Positions 1-8,411 of a DNA stretch of 18,000 nt are shown here, piece by piece. Both the position numbers and the translations under genes were made by a program. The notes beneath the pieces were generated by a model. That model was not told where the DNA came from. It made no database searches and worked only from the letters and a program-made list of their open reading frames with translations. Each line of letters opens with the position of its first letter. Positions within the stretch are counted from its first letter, which is position 1. This stretch comes from Owenia fusiformis (lineage: Eukaryota > Annelida > Polychaeta > Sabellida > Oweniidae), in the NCBI GenBank assembly GCA_903813345.2, contig CAIIXF020000379.1:1-18000 (forward strand), written 5' to 3'.

Positions 1-52
1 ATATAAGAACATTTCGTAAAAAAGGAAATCACATTAGCACACCGGAATAGCC

Positions 53-82
53 TGACAACGGTAAAGTCAGATACCGTTGTCA
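53..82. repeat. small perfect inverted repeat (hairpin)
   Basis: Arms TGACAACGGTA (53-63) and TACCGTTGTCA (72-82) are perfect reverse complements around an 8-base loop. The same GACAACGG core recurs at 263-270 with its complement CCGTTGTC at 288-295. The 66-codon frame that follows is therefore bracketed by two related hairpins. The function is unknown; the arrangement could be a tiny foldback or MITE-like unit. Confidence 0.7.
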
Positions 83-85
83 CAA

Positions 86-277
86 ATGGCGGACATAACT
101 GTCGCTTTAACTCTTCAATTACTTGGTCCTCGTTTCATGGGACTTTATTATCGCCAATTCTGTGCATGTATAAGCTCTTGTGATGATGTATTATATGAAA
201 TCCCAATTTTGATCAAATTGATTCGTGAATCGCCACAATATAGCGTCTTCGATATCGTCAATGACAACGGAATCTGA
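86..277 (+). CDS. short open frame of unknown status (63 aa)
   Basis: From the ATG at 86 (context ACAAATGG, an acceptable animal start context) a frame of 63 codons runs to a TGA at 275-277. It begins MADITVALTL and has three cysteines near its middle. I recognise no domain, signal peptide or family. No splice donor or poly(A) signal is obvious nearby. It lies between two hairpins sharing a GACAACGG core, so it may be chance coding inside a small repeat. A first coding exon cut short here is also possible. Confidence 0.2.
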   Translation: MADITVALTLQLLGPRFMGLYYRQFCACISSCDDVLYEIPILIKLIRESPQYSVFDIVNDNGI

Positions 278-295
278 ATTTACCATGCCGTTGTC
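263..295. repeat. second GACAACGG inverted repeat
   Basis: GACAACGG at 263-270 and CCGTTGTC at 288-295 are perfect 8-base complements with a 17-base loop. They repeat the core of the hairpin at 53-82 about 209 bases away. Confidence 0.6.
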
Positions 296-1136
296 TTTTA
301 AAATATCTCAAATTCAGATTGCGATATACCCAATTTCCTGAAAAATCAAAGCCTTCATTTTACTGATATTCATTGATCTTTCATGCAATATCACTTTCGG
401 AAAATCGCTTTAAATTAATATCTGATAGTGAAAGATGACACTGCATAATCTGCATTATTCACTCGTAAATCCAGAGCTATATTTTCTTTGGGAAACAATT
501 AGCTTAACTCCTTAGTGCTAATTTATAGGCTAACCCCATGCCTGCAGGGAGGGGGTCGATCTAACCCCCCCCCCTCTCAATTCTTTTCAAAAGTACTTTT
601 CGCAATTTGTAAGCAAAGATCTATTTTTATTTTAGTTTTTTAAATACATTAACTTTGTGTCATAAAAATCTGCCCTCGGGATTCACTTTTAATTTTTAGA
701 AATGCATAGCATCATGCAAAACTACACCCAAAAAGTCTTTAGACACATCAAGAGACTTTGAGATTTTCTTAAAACATATTTTGTAACCTGCGTATTTTTA
801 ACTAATTAGTAGCCCGGACAGAATTGTTTAATGGCCACCTTTTCTTTAATAACTTTTTTAATTTTCAGTTTTATCAAAATCTGATTACATACTTACTTGA
901 AAACTAGAGTAAAATTCTGACATACAAAAAAACATTTATGGAACATCTCTTAATTTGTTGACCTACTTCTTTTAAACTACTTTATTTGATATTACCACAT
1001 TGATAAGTATTAAAGATGTAATGAAAAGTTTTTGAGATTGTGACATATTCATTTTGCCAATGATGATCGTGAGATATTTGGATGAAAACAATAATTTCAA
1101 ACTTACCAGGGCCTTTAATAAGTTAACAGAAACATA
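296..1136. other. AT-rich stretch without recognisable gene
   Basis: No convincing coding frame, RNA gene or repeat was seen on either strand. A poly-C tract of about 12 bases lies near 566-577 beside a G-rich run, giving a short GC-rich island in otherwise AT-rich DNA. Confidence 0.5.
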
Positions 1137-1481
1137 ATGCTTTCATATTTAGAAATACAAAAGAAAATTAAGTATGCTACAATAATGGAGGCTTTGAGAG
1201 AGGATGAAGCAGAAGAGGAGGAGATTTGAACTGCACCCAAAACAGATGAATGTCCAACAGGTGAGGACGGGATATTAACAAAACTGAGAAAAACAGAAAG
1301 TGAACCCCACATGATTTCTCAACCCACCGACAAATCTACAATATTCGAGAATGTCTGCAAACAAAAAGAAATGGTTGATTTGCCAGTTGATTCTTCTCCC
1401 CGTCAAGAAAATCCTACGGAAAAGAAACCTTATGAAGAACTACTCCCATGTGCAGAAAAAATACTGAGAAAGTATGTTTAA
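1137..1481 (+). pseudogene. coding-like frame with one internal stop, possible decayed exon
   Basis: One frame starting at the ATG at 1137 reads 30 codons of acidic, lysine-rich sequence (including MEALREDEAEEEEI), meets a TGA at 1227-1229, and stays open for 83 more codons to TAA at 1479-1481. The second part is hydrophilic and rich in Pro, Glu, Lys and Ser, like a disordered linker. A possible splice acceptor (TTTAG) ends at 1152, and a possible donor GTATGT begins at 1472, within the last codons. No known domain is recognised. It could be a decayed exon, an exon starting after the TGA, or chance. It lies about 400 bases upstream of the promoter-like cluster serving the protease gene. Confidence 0.3.
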
Positions 1482-1762
1482 TATGTTTTTTCCGCCAATA
1501 TTAACATTTCTAATTTTTAGAACTTTTCAAACAACAGAAATTGGTATAATAAAATCAAATATACTTAGAATAACAACAATTTTAATACCCAATTCCGGTG
1601 AAATTGAGCAATAAAACAAGTTTCTTCAAATAAAGATGAAGAATACTGTTTTGGTATTTATGGTTTGGTAGCATACCAATTAAGAAGTTAAACCTTTTTA
1701 ACAAAATGGTATCTGAATGATATATACCAATCCACTGGTCCACCTGATTATCAAGACGATAC
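1482..1762. other. no recognisable feature
   Basis: AT-rich sequence. No coding frame, structured RNA or repeat was identified by eye. Confidence 0.5.
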
Positions 1763-1816
1763 GTCTTTATGACAAAATGGATGAACTTCCGTTGGAGATT
1801 TTTTTTATTTTCATCA
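1763..1816 (+). repeat. left arm of 54-bp inverted repeat
   Basis: This 54-base segment is the reverse complement of 2292-2345 at 44 of 54 positions with no gap. The best block is the shared GAACTTCCGT. The left copy can be read as a short frame starting MDELPLEIFFIFI, which superficially resembles the first line of an F-box, but it stops within 16 codons. The arms enclose the regulatory-motif cluster at 1889-2018. Confidence 0.75.
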
Positions 1817-1888
1817 CTAATTCATGACTGACTAGCCTTTCAGAAGAAGTGAGTAGCTCCCAAAATTCTTTTATATTCTATCGTATTC

Positions 1889-1899
1889 GGGGATTCCCC
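1889..1899 (+). promoter_or_regulatory. NF-kappaB-like site
   Basis: GGGGATTCCCC matches the kappaB/Rel consensus GGGRNWYYCC and is nearly symmetric. It lies one base before an ATF/CRE-like site, about 570 bases upstream of the protease start codon. Confidence 0.5.
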
Positions 1900-1900
1900 A

Positions 1901-1909
1901 TTACGTCAT
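1901..1909 (+). promoter_or_regulatory. ATF/CRE-like site
   Basis: TTACGTCAT matches an ATF/CREB-type half-consensus. It directly abuts the kappaB-like site, an arrangement seen in some stress or immune enhancers. Confidence 0.4.
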
Positions 1910-1923
1910 CTCCCGCATCATCT

Positions 1924-1952
1924 CCAATCAAATTTCAGGATGTGATCACGTG
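1924..1952 (+). promoter_or_regulatory. CCAAT box and CACGTG E-box
   Basis: CCAATCA at 1924-1930 matches the NF-Y/CCAAT consensus. CACGTG at 1947-1952 is a canonical USF/Myc-class E-box. Both sit between the kappaB/ATF pair and the NRF1-like palindrome. Confidence 0.4.
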
Positions 1953-1982
1953 AACAATCATGAGCGCATGCTCTCTCAGTGC

Positions 1983-1994
1983 TGCGCATGCGCA
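1983..1994 (+). promoter_or_regulatory. NRF1 consensus palindrome
   Basis: TGCGCATGCGCA is a perfect match to the NRF1 consensus. Such sites are typically found close to animal transcription starts. With the neighbouring motifs it marks the likely core promoter of the gene at 2466-3968. A CSL/Su(H)-type CGTGGGAA follows at 2011-2018. A possible donor (ACG then GTAATA) at 2060 and a possible acceptor (ATTATAG) ending at 2460 would make a non-coding first exon of about 40-50 bases. Confidence 0.55.
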
Positions 1995-2291
1995 ATGTTA
2001 AAATTGAAATCGTGGGAATGGCGTTCACATCAGTTCAACATCATCAATTCAAACCTACGGTAATACTATTGAAGTTACTCGATCCATACTTGTAGAGAAT
2101 ACCCATAAAACTACAGCGAACATTTGGAGATCCATTTCAATGGCAAATGAGGCCTGTTAATAAAATTTGCTTTCGAACGTGCCAATACAAAAGGTCATCT
2201 TTGGGAAATCCCCCCCCCCCCTGCCTTTCTGTAACCGCATGTTACTATTAAAATACGGGTGAAACATATAGATACAAATCGACCTCATTCT

Positions 2292-2345
2292 TGATGACAA
2301 TAACAATTTCCTCCGACGGAAGTTCTTCGATTTTGTTATAAAGAC
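2292..2345 (-). repeat. right arm of 54-bp inverted repeat
   Basis: Partner of 1763-1816, about 81 percent identical over 54 ungapped bases. Read on the minus strand it gives a related peptide (IEELPSEEIVIVIK). The total span is 583 bp. I see no clear target-site duplication, so I cannot say whether this is a MITE or an inverted duplication of a former exon. Confidence 0.75.
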
Positions 2346-2465
2346 ACAACGTTAAGGGTTAAGATAACATATGATTGAAATTTTACGAATCGAAAGGGAA
2401 AATAATTACCCAGAGAAGGATGGAAACTATTATTCAACCCTTATGTTATTGTGATTATAGATAAA

Positions 2466-3968
2466 ATGAATTTTTATAGGATTCCAGTGGTGAGGGGCTA
2501 TGGAATGCGGGAAGATGGCTACTACACAATTCACATCGTTGATGGTTATGTGAAGAAAGCGTCACGCTACATCAAAAAGCATATACCTGGGTACAAATTC
2601 AATTTTGTGCCATGGATGAAAGGGGAGCGTATTCACCTGCTCGGATGTACCGGGGCATCACTCAAAAGTAGGGTGATAAATAGAGCGGAGTTCGATTCGA
2701 TTGGAACTCTCGGTGGACTTGTTGCAACTAATACAGTAAATGGTGTCGAACATGTGTATGCTGCAACAGCCAATCACGTTGTAGACATTAATATTCATGA
2801 AGAGGATCAAAACCAAAATACCAAAACCGAACAAAACAAAATAGAATTCATGACTTGGTCCAAAGATGATGAGTCTGATATACGTACAATAGGTACTGAA
2901 GTTTCATACAATATACCACTAAAGTTGAAGGATCGTGATAATGAAGACGAAGACGAATGGGTTATTTTCAAAGACAGTTCTGGCGACGACAACGACGGCG
3001 ATTTTCGGGACAGTTCTGATGATTATGATGATTATTCTGACGACGACATCGACGTCGATTCTCGGGACAGTTCTGATGATTATTCTGACGACGACATCGA
3101 CGGCGATTCTCGGGACAGTTCTGATGATTATTCTGACGACGACATCGACGGCGATTCTCGGGACAGTTCTGATGATTATTCTGACGATGACAACGACGCC
3201 GTATCTAAAGACAGTCTTGAAGATGGCTTCACCGACGATGTTGATACTACTGGTGATGAAAATGGTGCGAATGATTGTGTACCAGCACAATATGATATTG
3301 CACTTGTATTAATAGATGAAAAGCACAAAGACTTGGTAGATCAATGCAAACCATGTCATGAATGCTGTTCAACCCTCTCATCGACCAACAAAGATGTTCT
3401 TACAAAAGGAATAGTTGTAAAACTGGGATTTTCAAAAAGTCTGAACAAGGGCAAAATAAAGTGTTTAAAATATGCAGGAGAAATCGAAATCGATAACAAA
3501 ACAGCATGGTGCTCTAATTTAGTAATTATCGGTTCTGTGCTGTCGAGCGAATACTTCAGTGAAGAAGGAGATAGTGGCACAATAGTAGAGATTCAGTATG
3601 ATTCCACCATTGGACATCACAGCCCGGATTGCTTCATGGTTTTTGCGGGATGGGAAAAGGAATACAGTCTAAATGTCTGGAAATGCCCCGTGTCTCTAGC
3701 TTTTAATCTAAAGCATGCTCTGGAGAAATTGAGTGAACAATTAAATAACGACGATGAAACTGAAAAGATGTTTAGATTGTCATGTTGTAAACATGTCACA
3801 TCAGCCTCTATTTCAATACAAGCGAATAACGAGCCTGGTGAGGTGATAAACAAAAGCAACTCATCATCTCAGTCTTCGATAAATGAAATAGAAACGAACC
3901 TGGACTGCGCATCGGGAACATCGGGAACAGAAACTGTCACCAAGCTTGATTCATGTGTCTCGAGGTGA
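2466..3968 (+). CDS. trypsin-fold (PA clan) serine protease with acidic repeat insert
   Basis: A 500-aa frame begins at the ATG at 2466, just after a possible splice acceptor ending at 2460. The frame opens at an upstream GTG, which is unlikely to start an animal gene. Visible motifs, numbered from this Met, are GTLGGLVAT at 80-88 (first barrel strand), ATANHVV with His104, YDIAL with Asp277, and EEGDSGTIV with Ser370. They are in the chymotrypsin-fold order and look like an intact catalytic triad. The residue six before Ser370 is Phe rather than the Asp of trypsin, so trypsin-like specificity is doubtful; this alignment is tentative. Between His and Asp lies an insert of roughly 110 residues (156-265), almost all Asp/Ser/Glu with four tandem repeats. 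A cluster CKPCHECC sits at 294-301. The tail is Ser/Asn-rich. There is no signal peptide or membrane segment, suggesting an intracellular enzyme. The substrate is unknown. Cryptic intracellular PA-clan proteases of this sort are known in animals, but I cannot name this one. Confidence 0.8.
   Translation: MNFYRIPVVRGYGMREDGYYTIHIVDGYVKKASRYIKKHIPGYKFNFVPWMKGERIHLLGCTGASLKSRVINRAEFDSIGTLGGLVATNTVNGVEHVYAATANHVVDINIHEEDQNQNTKTEQNKIEFMTWSKDDESDIRTIGTEVSYNIPLKLKDRDNEDEDEWVIFKDSSGDDNDGDFRDSSDDYDDYSDDDIDVDSRDSSDDYSDDDIDGDSRDSSDDYSDDDIDGDSRDSSDDYSDDDNDAVSKDSLEDGFTDDVDTTGDENGANDCVPAQYDIALVLIDEKHKDLVDQCKPCHECCSTLSSTNKDVLTKGIVVKLGFSKSLNKGKIKCLKYAGEIEIDNKTAWCSNLVIIGSVLSSEYFSEEGDSGTIVEIQYDSTIGHHSPDCFMVFAGWEKEYSLNVWKCPVSLAFNLKHALEKLSEQLNNDDETEKMFRLSCCKHVTSASISIQANNEPGEVINKSNSSSQSSINEIETNLDCASGTSGTETVTKLDSCVSR
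3000..3200 (+). repeat. 48-bp coding tandem repeat, four copies
   Basis: Copies lie at 3000-3056 (57 bp, three extra codons), 3057-3104, 3105-3152 and 3153-3200. The unit encodes DSRDSSDDYSDDDIDG. The two middle copies are nearly identical at the DNA level, and the fourth drifts at its end. This indicates recent in-frame slippage or unequal exchange. The Ser-Asp-Asp pattern fits casein kinase 2 acceptor sites. Confidence 0.95.
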
Positions 3969-4756
3969 TGTGTTGGAGATTAATTTCTGTGGCGATCGCT
4001 CAGCCGACACAAGTAGAGGCGGTATGTACGAGTAGCCTTAAACGTATTCTATTCTCAGAAGGTTATGTTTAAAATATAAAACTAAGTTCACACCAAATGT
4101 GTGCTGTGGTTTGAATTTCAAATTTTCCTTGAGTTTGAACTTGGAATATTTTCCATCTCTCACAATTTTATGTTCCCATATTTGCCTCATATTACCCAAG
4201 ACATTATTTGTTTGTCCATGGGTGTAGGATCACATTTTTTCCAGATTCGTTCATTCACAGTTGTCTTTCATCTAATCACGTTTGTCCTAAGTTAATCACA
4301 CAATAAGTTCCCATTATTTCATAAGCCATTATAAGAGATTGAAATAAGTTATATATTCGGATATTTTGGTCCTTATAATACCGAATTGTTGTTTGCTATT
4401 TGTTAATGTAGGACCAGAAGGGCCACAATAGAAAACCAAAGCACCATCACCACGAATAATCCATCGAGGAGCGCGAAACAGTTCTCATAGATCTTCGATC
4501 TACATCATGACCGTCAAATACCAACCGATGACCAGAAAATATAGACCTAAATTGAACGTGGAACTATCACTATCATTTTTAACTGAAAAGATGCAAAAAC
4601 AGATGTTACATCGCTCTTGTATGTTGTGTAAATAATTCATTATTATAGACCTCAAGTTAGTATATAATTAAGGCTTTGGGGAACGGCGTATTCTTTCGTT
4701 CACAGAGCATCTAATTGTAATAATTAAACTCTCGTTCACAAGTATACTGGTTTTGG
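3969..4756. other. no further gene; probable 3' UTR and AT-rich spacer
   Basis: After the protease stop codon there is no convincing coding frame. A possible splice donor (GCG then GTATGT) at 4021 and acceptor (AATGTAG) ending at 4411 could define an intron in the 3' untranslated region. The nearest clear AATAAA signals are past 4930, inside a repeat. Confidence 0.4.
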
Positions 4757-4983
4757 GGCTCTTATCCCAAAGATTAATGATTATATAAAGTTGCATAATC
4801 ATGATTTGCGCTTTCCTTGCGTAACATTATCTCATGATTACCTAATCGTTTTTTGCCATAAAATATACGCAAGCTCTGATCGATAGATAGCCGTCTCCCC
4901 ATGTCAAAAAGGTTTGTAAATATGTTATATTTTTAATAATAAAATCTATGAAAACGTTCGACACATGTTCCTTGGATATGAAT
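4757..4983 (+). repeat. direct repeat, copy 1
   Basis: About 227 bp, closely matching 5274-5483. The copies share the same start (GGCTCTTATCCCAAAGATTA), a middle block around GATAGATAGCCGTCTCCCC and the end (ACACATGTTCCTTGGATAT). Copy 1 has about 17 extra bases, mainly near 4806-4821. The starts are 517 bp apart. Confidence 0.95.
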
Positions 4984-4986
4984 TTT

Positions 4987-5009
4987 GATTTAACAAATTT
5001 TGTTAAATC
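4987..5009. repeat. perfect 23-bp palindrome
   Basis: GATTTAACAAA at 4987-4997 and TTTGTTAAATC at 4999-5009 are perfect complements around one base. It sits immediately after direct-repeat copy 1. Confidence 0.9.
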
Positions 5010-5273
5010 TGGCTTATATCACAGAGAACGGTGTCTGTCCTACCAACCCCATTAAAAGTCTGTTGATAGATTCAATTAGGCCAGGACAATAACTTACCTT
5101 AATGCTATACCACCTGTCCTGTAGTAGTTTGGTTTACATAGTCTAGCTTTCGCATCTTGAGGAAGTCAGACGCTTACCCTCCCCCACCCCTTCGCCCCCT
5201 TAATAGGGGTATCGGGTGGACTGGACTTCGAAGGCGACTATCTATCTCATCAATCGGTCCCCACGGGGCCCTC

Positions 5274-5483
5274 GGCTCTTATCCCAAAGATTAATGATTA
5301 TATTAGGTTACATAATCATGATTTGTAACATTATCTCATGATTACGTAATCGTTTTTTGTATACAATATACGCAAGCTCTGGTCGATAGATAGCCGTCTC
5401 CCCGTGCCAAAAAGTTTTGTAAATATGTTTTATTTTATATAATAAAATCTCTAAAAACGTACACATGTTCCTTGGATATAAAT
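5274..5483 (+). repeat. direct repeat, copy 2
   Basis: The second, shorter copy (about 210 bp) of the 4757-4983 segment, diverged by scattered substitutions and small deletions. The 290 bp between the copies includes a C-rich tract near 5179-5200. I see no LTR-type TG..CA ends, no primer-binding site and no coding sequence between them, so a segmental duplication is more likely than an LTR element. Confidence 0.95.
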
Positions 5484-5697
5484 AAGGGTTATGCACGAGA
5501 TGGTTTGGAATTAAACTCTGTATAAAAAAAACGACCTTGCATAATTGATGTATTCCATACTTACTGTGGTCCCAGGTATATTATACCTCCAACGTCGTTT
5601 TAAAGTTTGTGAGGTTTTTACACTCATAGTCGTCTGGATAGAACAAATCATCCCTCTCTTTTTCCCGATAGCTTTTTCAACTCTCAATAATTTTCAT

Positions 5698-6415
5698 GAA
5701 AGGAGGAGGGAAGTTAGCGCAACAGATTTTGGACAGTCATATGTTTAATTTTGGCCATTTTCTGGGGATTTAAAGAGGTGCATATGATAGGCGAATGCAT
5801 TACCTCTAGGAAAATCACTTCTGGAGATGATAAAATAATTTCGACTTTGAGACAGGGTAGATGCAAACAACCCACCCACATGTTTTTTCTGAAATGTTTT
5901 CCTGATTTTCAACCCCTTCCATCCTTGCTTTTTTATTTTTCTTGCATCAATATGTTGCGTTTTGACACATGTTTAATCCCTTAAAAGGAATAAATGATTC
6001 CTTTTAGATAAAGTGGAAAACAATATTTCCCATGTTATTTTCCCATCGGAAAAATCATTGCTTTCAGCTAAGTTTGGTCACCCATAAAGGGTATCTTTAA
6101 AACCCCTGAAGGAATCACTTATTCCTTTAAAGTGGTTAACTATGTGTCAAAATGCAACATATTGATGCAAGAAAAATTAAAAAAGCAGGGAGGGAAGGGG
6201 TCGAAAATTAGGAAAACATTTCAGAAAAAACATGTGGGTGGGTTGTTTGCATCTACCCTGTCTCAAAGTCGAAATTATTTTATCATCTCTAGAAGTGATT
6301 TTCCTGGAGGTAATGCATTGGCCTAACATATGCAATTGTTTGAATCCTCAGAAAATGGCCAAAATCCAACATATAACTGTCCAGAATCTGTTGCGCTAAT
6401 TTCCCTCCTCCTTTC
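5698..6415. mobile_element. foldback element with ~306-bp inverted arms
   Basis: The left arm at 5698-6003 is the reverse complement of the right arm at 6109-6415, about nine positions in ten. The loop is 105 bp (6004-6108). Within the arms an 80-bp block, 5824-5903 against 6210-6289, appears perfect. The outer boundary is blurred: weaker complementarity continues to about 5565 and 6475 with gaps, so the element may be larger. Open frames in each arm are antisense mirrors of each other and not genes. No transposase is present, so it would be non-autonomous, or it may be an inverted duplication. RNA from it would form a long hairpin. Confidence 0.93.
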
Positions 6416-6878
6416 CACAAAATCGTTTGTTGAAGTCATGATCAACCAAAAGAACGAATGGCTATAGACATCCCTGGGGTCACTTAAAAGTTTTCGAAAA
6501 ATGCAATGTCGTTAATATCCTTGATATGTAAGATCAAATTGTAGATAAATATGTATATTTTAAAGAAATAACAATAATAAGCATTCAACTTTACTCAAAT
6601 ACATATATTTTGGTCGATTTAGGAGTTATGTATCACTTCCTGTGAAAATGAGATTTTTTATCAGTTTCAGCAATAGTCTCCAGAATGTATAAACCTAACT
6701 TGGCAGTTTTTAATTGTTTAATTGTGTCACTCTATACACTCATAGAATTAATATTTTATACACTTAAATAGTCATATTTAAATAGCCATTGAATAAGGGA
6801 TGAATTATGCTTGTAATTGTGTTGACCTACTTATTCTTTGAGAGAGGAAAGTCATGATGAACTCTTGCTATGTTCATA
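6416..6878. other. no recognisable gene
   Basis: AT-rich. The first 60 bases may be the degraded outer arm of the foldback element. No coding or RNA signal was seen beyond that. Confidence 0.5.
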
Positions 6879-6980
6879 TAACGCCTGGTTCTTACTTAGA
6901 AAGTTATATGTAGTGAGGAAATAGTGTACTTCTAAGGTACCTCTTGAGATATATAAAAATCTAGATAAGGACCAGGCGTT
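6879..6980. repeat. 102-bp imperfect hairpin
   Basis: The outer 20 bases, 6879-6898 (starting AACGCCTGGT), are complementary to 6961-6980 at 17 of 20 positions. Weaker pairing continues inward to a small loop near 6925-6940. The size and shape resemble a short foldback MITE or a microRNA-precursor-like stem. No transcription evidence is available. Confidence 0.7.
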
Positions 6981-7623
6981 GTGCAAAAAATGGAACTTTT
7001 CTGCAATTTTCAGCATGAAATAAAATGCTGTCAGCCATTTTAAAATCCTTAGAATGATTGTGACAATTGTGTTTTATATATATTCAAGTATATTTCCTTT
7101 ATCCGTATGATCTTTTCATGAATTGATGTGTATATCTGCACTGGAGCTTGACCTCTTGAGAAGCATATATCCTTACCATGGCTCTAAGCAACATAATAAC
7201 ATGTAATTCCTTTCAATACATTCATAAACATGTACATGCAAAATTGAGGTGATTTTTGCGCAATCATTTAATCCTCCCGGGCAGGTGTCAGTTTTGTCAA
7301 TGTATAGTGTTTTATAATATCACAGTTGATTTGCTGATCATACCAATATTCTTTATTGTACATTGTGCAGAAGACATTTAAGTCACAATCAGTAGGCAGG
7401 AAAATAAAATTTTGGAATGTAGAGTCTGAAGGCTGCCCCATTTTGACTGAAGTCGATGTACGTCAAAATTAATTCACTTTTGGCATAAATCAAGTTAACC
7501 AAAAATTGATACACAGACGAGCATCTTCAAGTAGACAAGTAGATTATAGATTAAAACCGTAATGGTGTTGTAAAGATCTATGGAAAAAATCCAGTCCAGG
7601 TTTGTGCCCTCCAAATCTCACTA
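6981..7623. other. no recognisable gene
   Basis: AT-rich sequence without supported coding frames, structured RNA or repeats on either strand. Confidence 0.5.
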
Positions 7624-7649
7624 TATATGGGTTGAGTACAACCCATATA
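7624..7649. repeat. perfect 11-bp-arm hairpin
   Basis: TATATGGGTTG (7624-7634) and CAACCCATATA (7639-7649) are perfect complements with a 4-base AGTA loop. Confidence 0.9.
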
Positions 7650-8411
7650 CAAATAGTTATAGCATTTATGGAATCATTGGATGGTATTGCTTATGCCCTA
7701 ACCTGTGGAAGGCACAAGTGGGATAAAAGCAAAAGGAAATGCAGAGTTTTACATTTTAAATCAATTATTCCCAAATGATTTTAGTTTCCGCCGTATTTAA
7801 AGATGTCGCGTCGATTTATCTGTCCTCCGCGCTAAGAATTCTGGGATAGCTACATTCAAAATGTACGCGAAATACACACAAACAGGTTCAATTGGAACTT
7901 ATTAAGCGGGGTTTGGATGCCTCCGGAAGGAAAAGCGTGATGTTGGATAGGTAGTTCTGTTATCAAACATTCATATACTTTTGGAAAGCCGATCGCCGAT
8001 TTTTCAGGTTATTTGCTGTCTGTAAATGTAGGTCAGTTGACCTTCAGCTGTTTCACCGAAAAGGCCTACAGTTTCATCCTCAATTTATAAAATTATTCGG
8101 CGCTAAATACACCCTCTATTTCGGTTTTATGTGTAATTATCTTTATTCCCGTCAATAAAGGATATCTTACAGCTTAATATTTTGGATTTTTGAAGTTTTA
8201 TCAACTTACCGTGCTGAGTATTTGCTACTTACAAACTGTAGTACATTTACACCTGACCTGATCAATACATACAGATGTACAGCTGGGTTTACAACTGCAA
8301 TTCTTGTGTTCTGAGATTTTAGGCTTGTTAATAGGACAATATCCCCTTAGTTACCATAAGGAAAAATGCATTATTCAAATTACAGTGCATCATATGTGTT
8401 GTTTTTTGTAG
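7650..8411. other. spacer with a CpG-richer patch near 7790-7940
   Basis: No long frame was found. The patch at about 7790-7940 carries more CpG than its surroundings, a TATTTAAAG near 7795 and a TTCTGGGA motif near 7839. It could be the 5' region of the gene fragment that follows, but short frames there stop at once, so no exon can be defined. Confidence 0.3.

Noticed and set aside
566-577. Poly-C tracts here and near 2208-2221 as functional elements
   Set aside because: Simple homopolymers with no partner sequence supporting a role.
1781-1830. F-box gene start (MDELPLEIFF)
   Set aside because: The frame stops after 16 codons and the rest of an F-box is absent. Kept only as a comment on the inverted repeat.
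2451-2465. GTG start giving five extra residues to the protease
   Set aside because: Animal genes rarely start at GTG, and a possible splice acceptor ends at 2460. The ATG at 2466 is preferred.
2919-3312. Long frames on both strands over the protease repeat
   Set aside because: They are frame shadows of the Asp/Ser-coding tandem repeat.
4757-5483. LTR pair of a solo retrotransposon
   Set aside because: The copies lack TG..CA ends, a primer-binding site, a polypurine tract and internal coding.
5751-6326. Two 64-77-codon frames in the foldback arms
   Set aside because: They are reverse complements of one another across the inverted repeat and show no domain.
7790-7940. Promoter and first exon for the gene fragment at 8412
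   Set aside because: A slight CpG rise and a TATA-like word are present, but every frame stops quickly and no donor could be tied to it.
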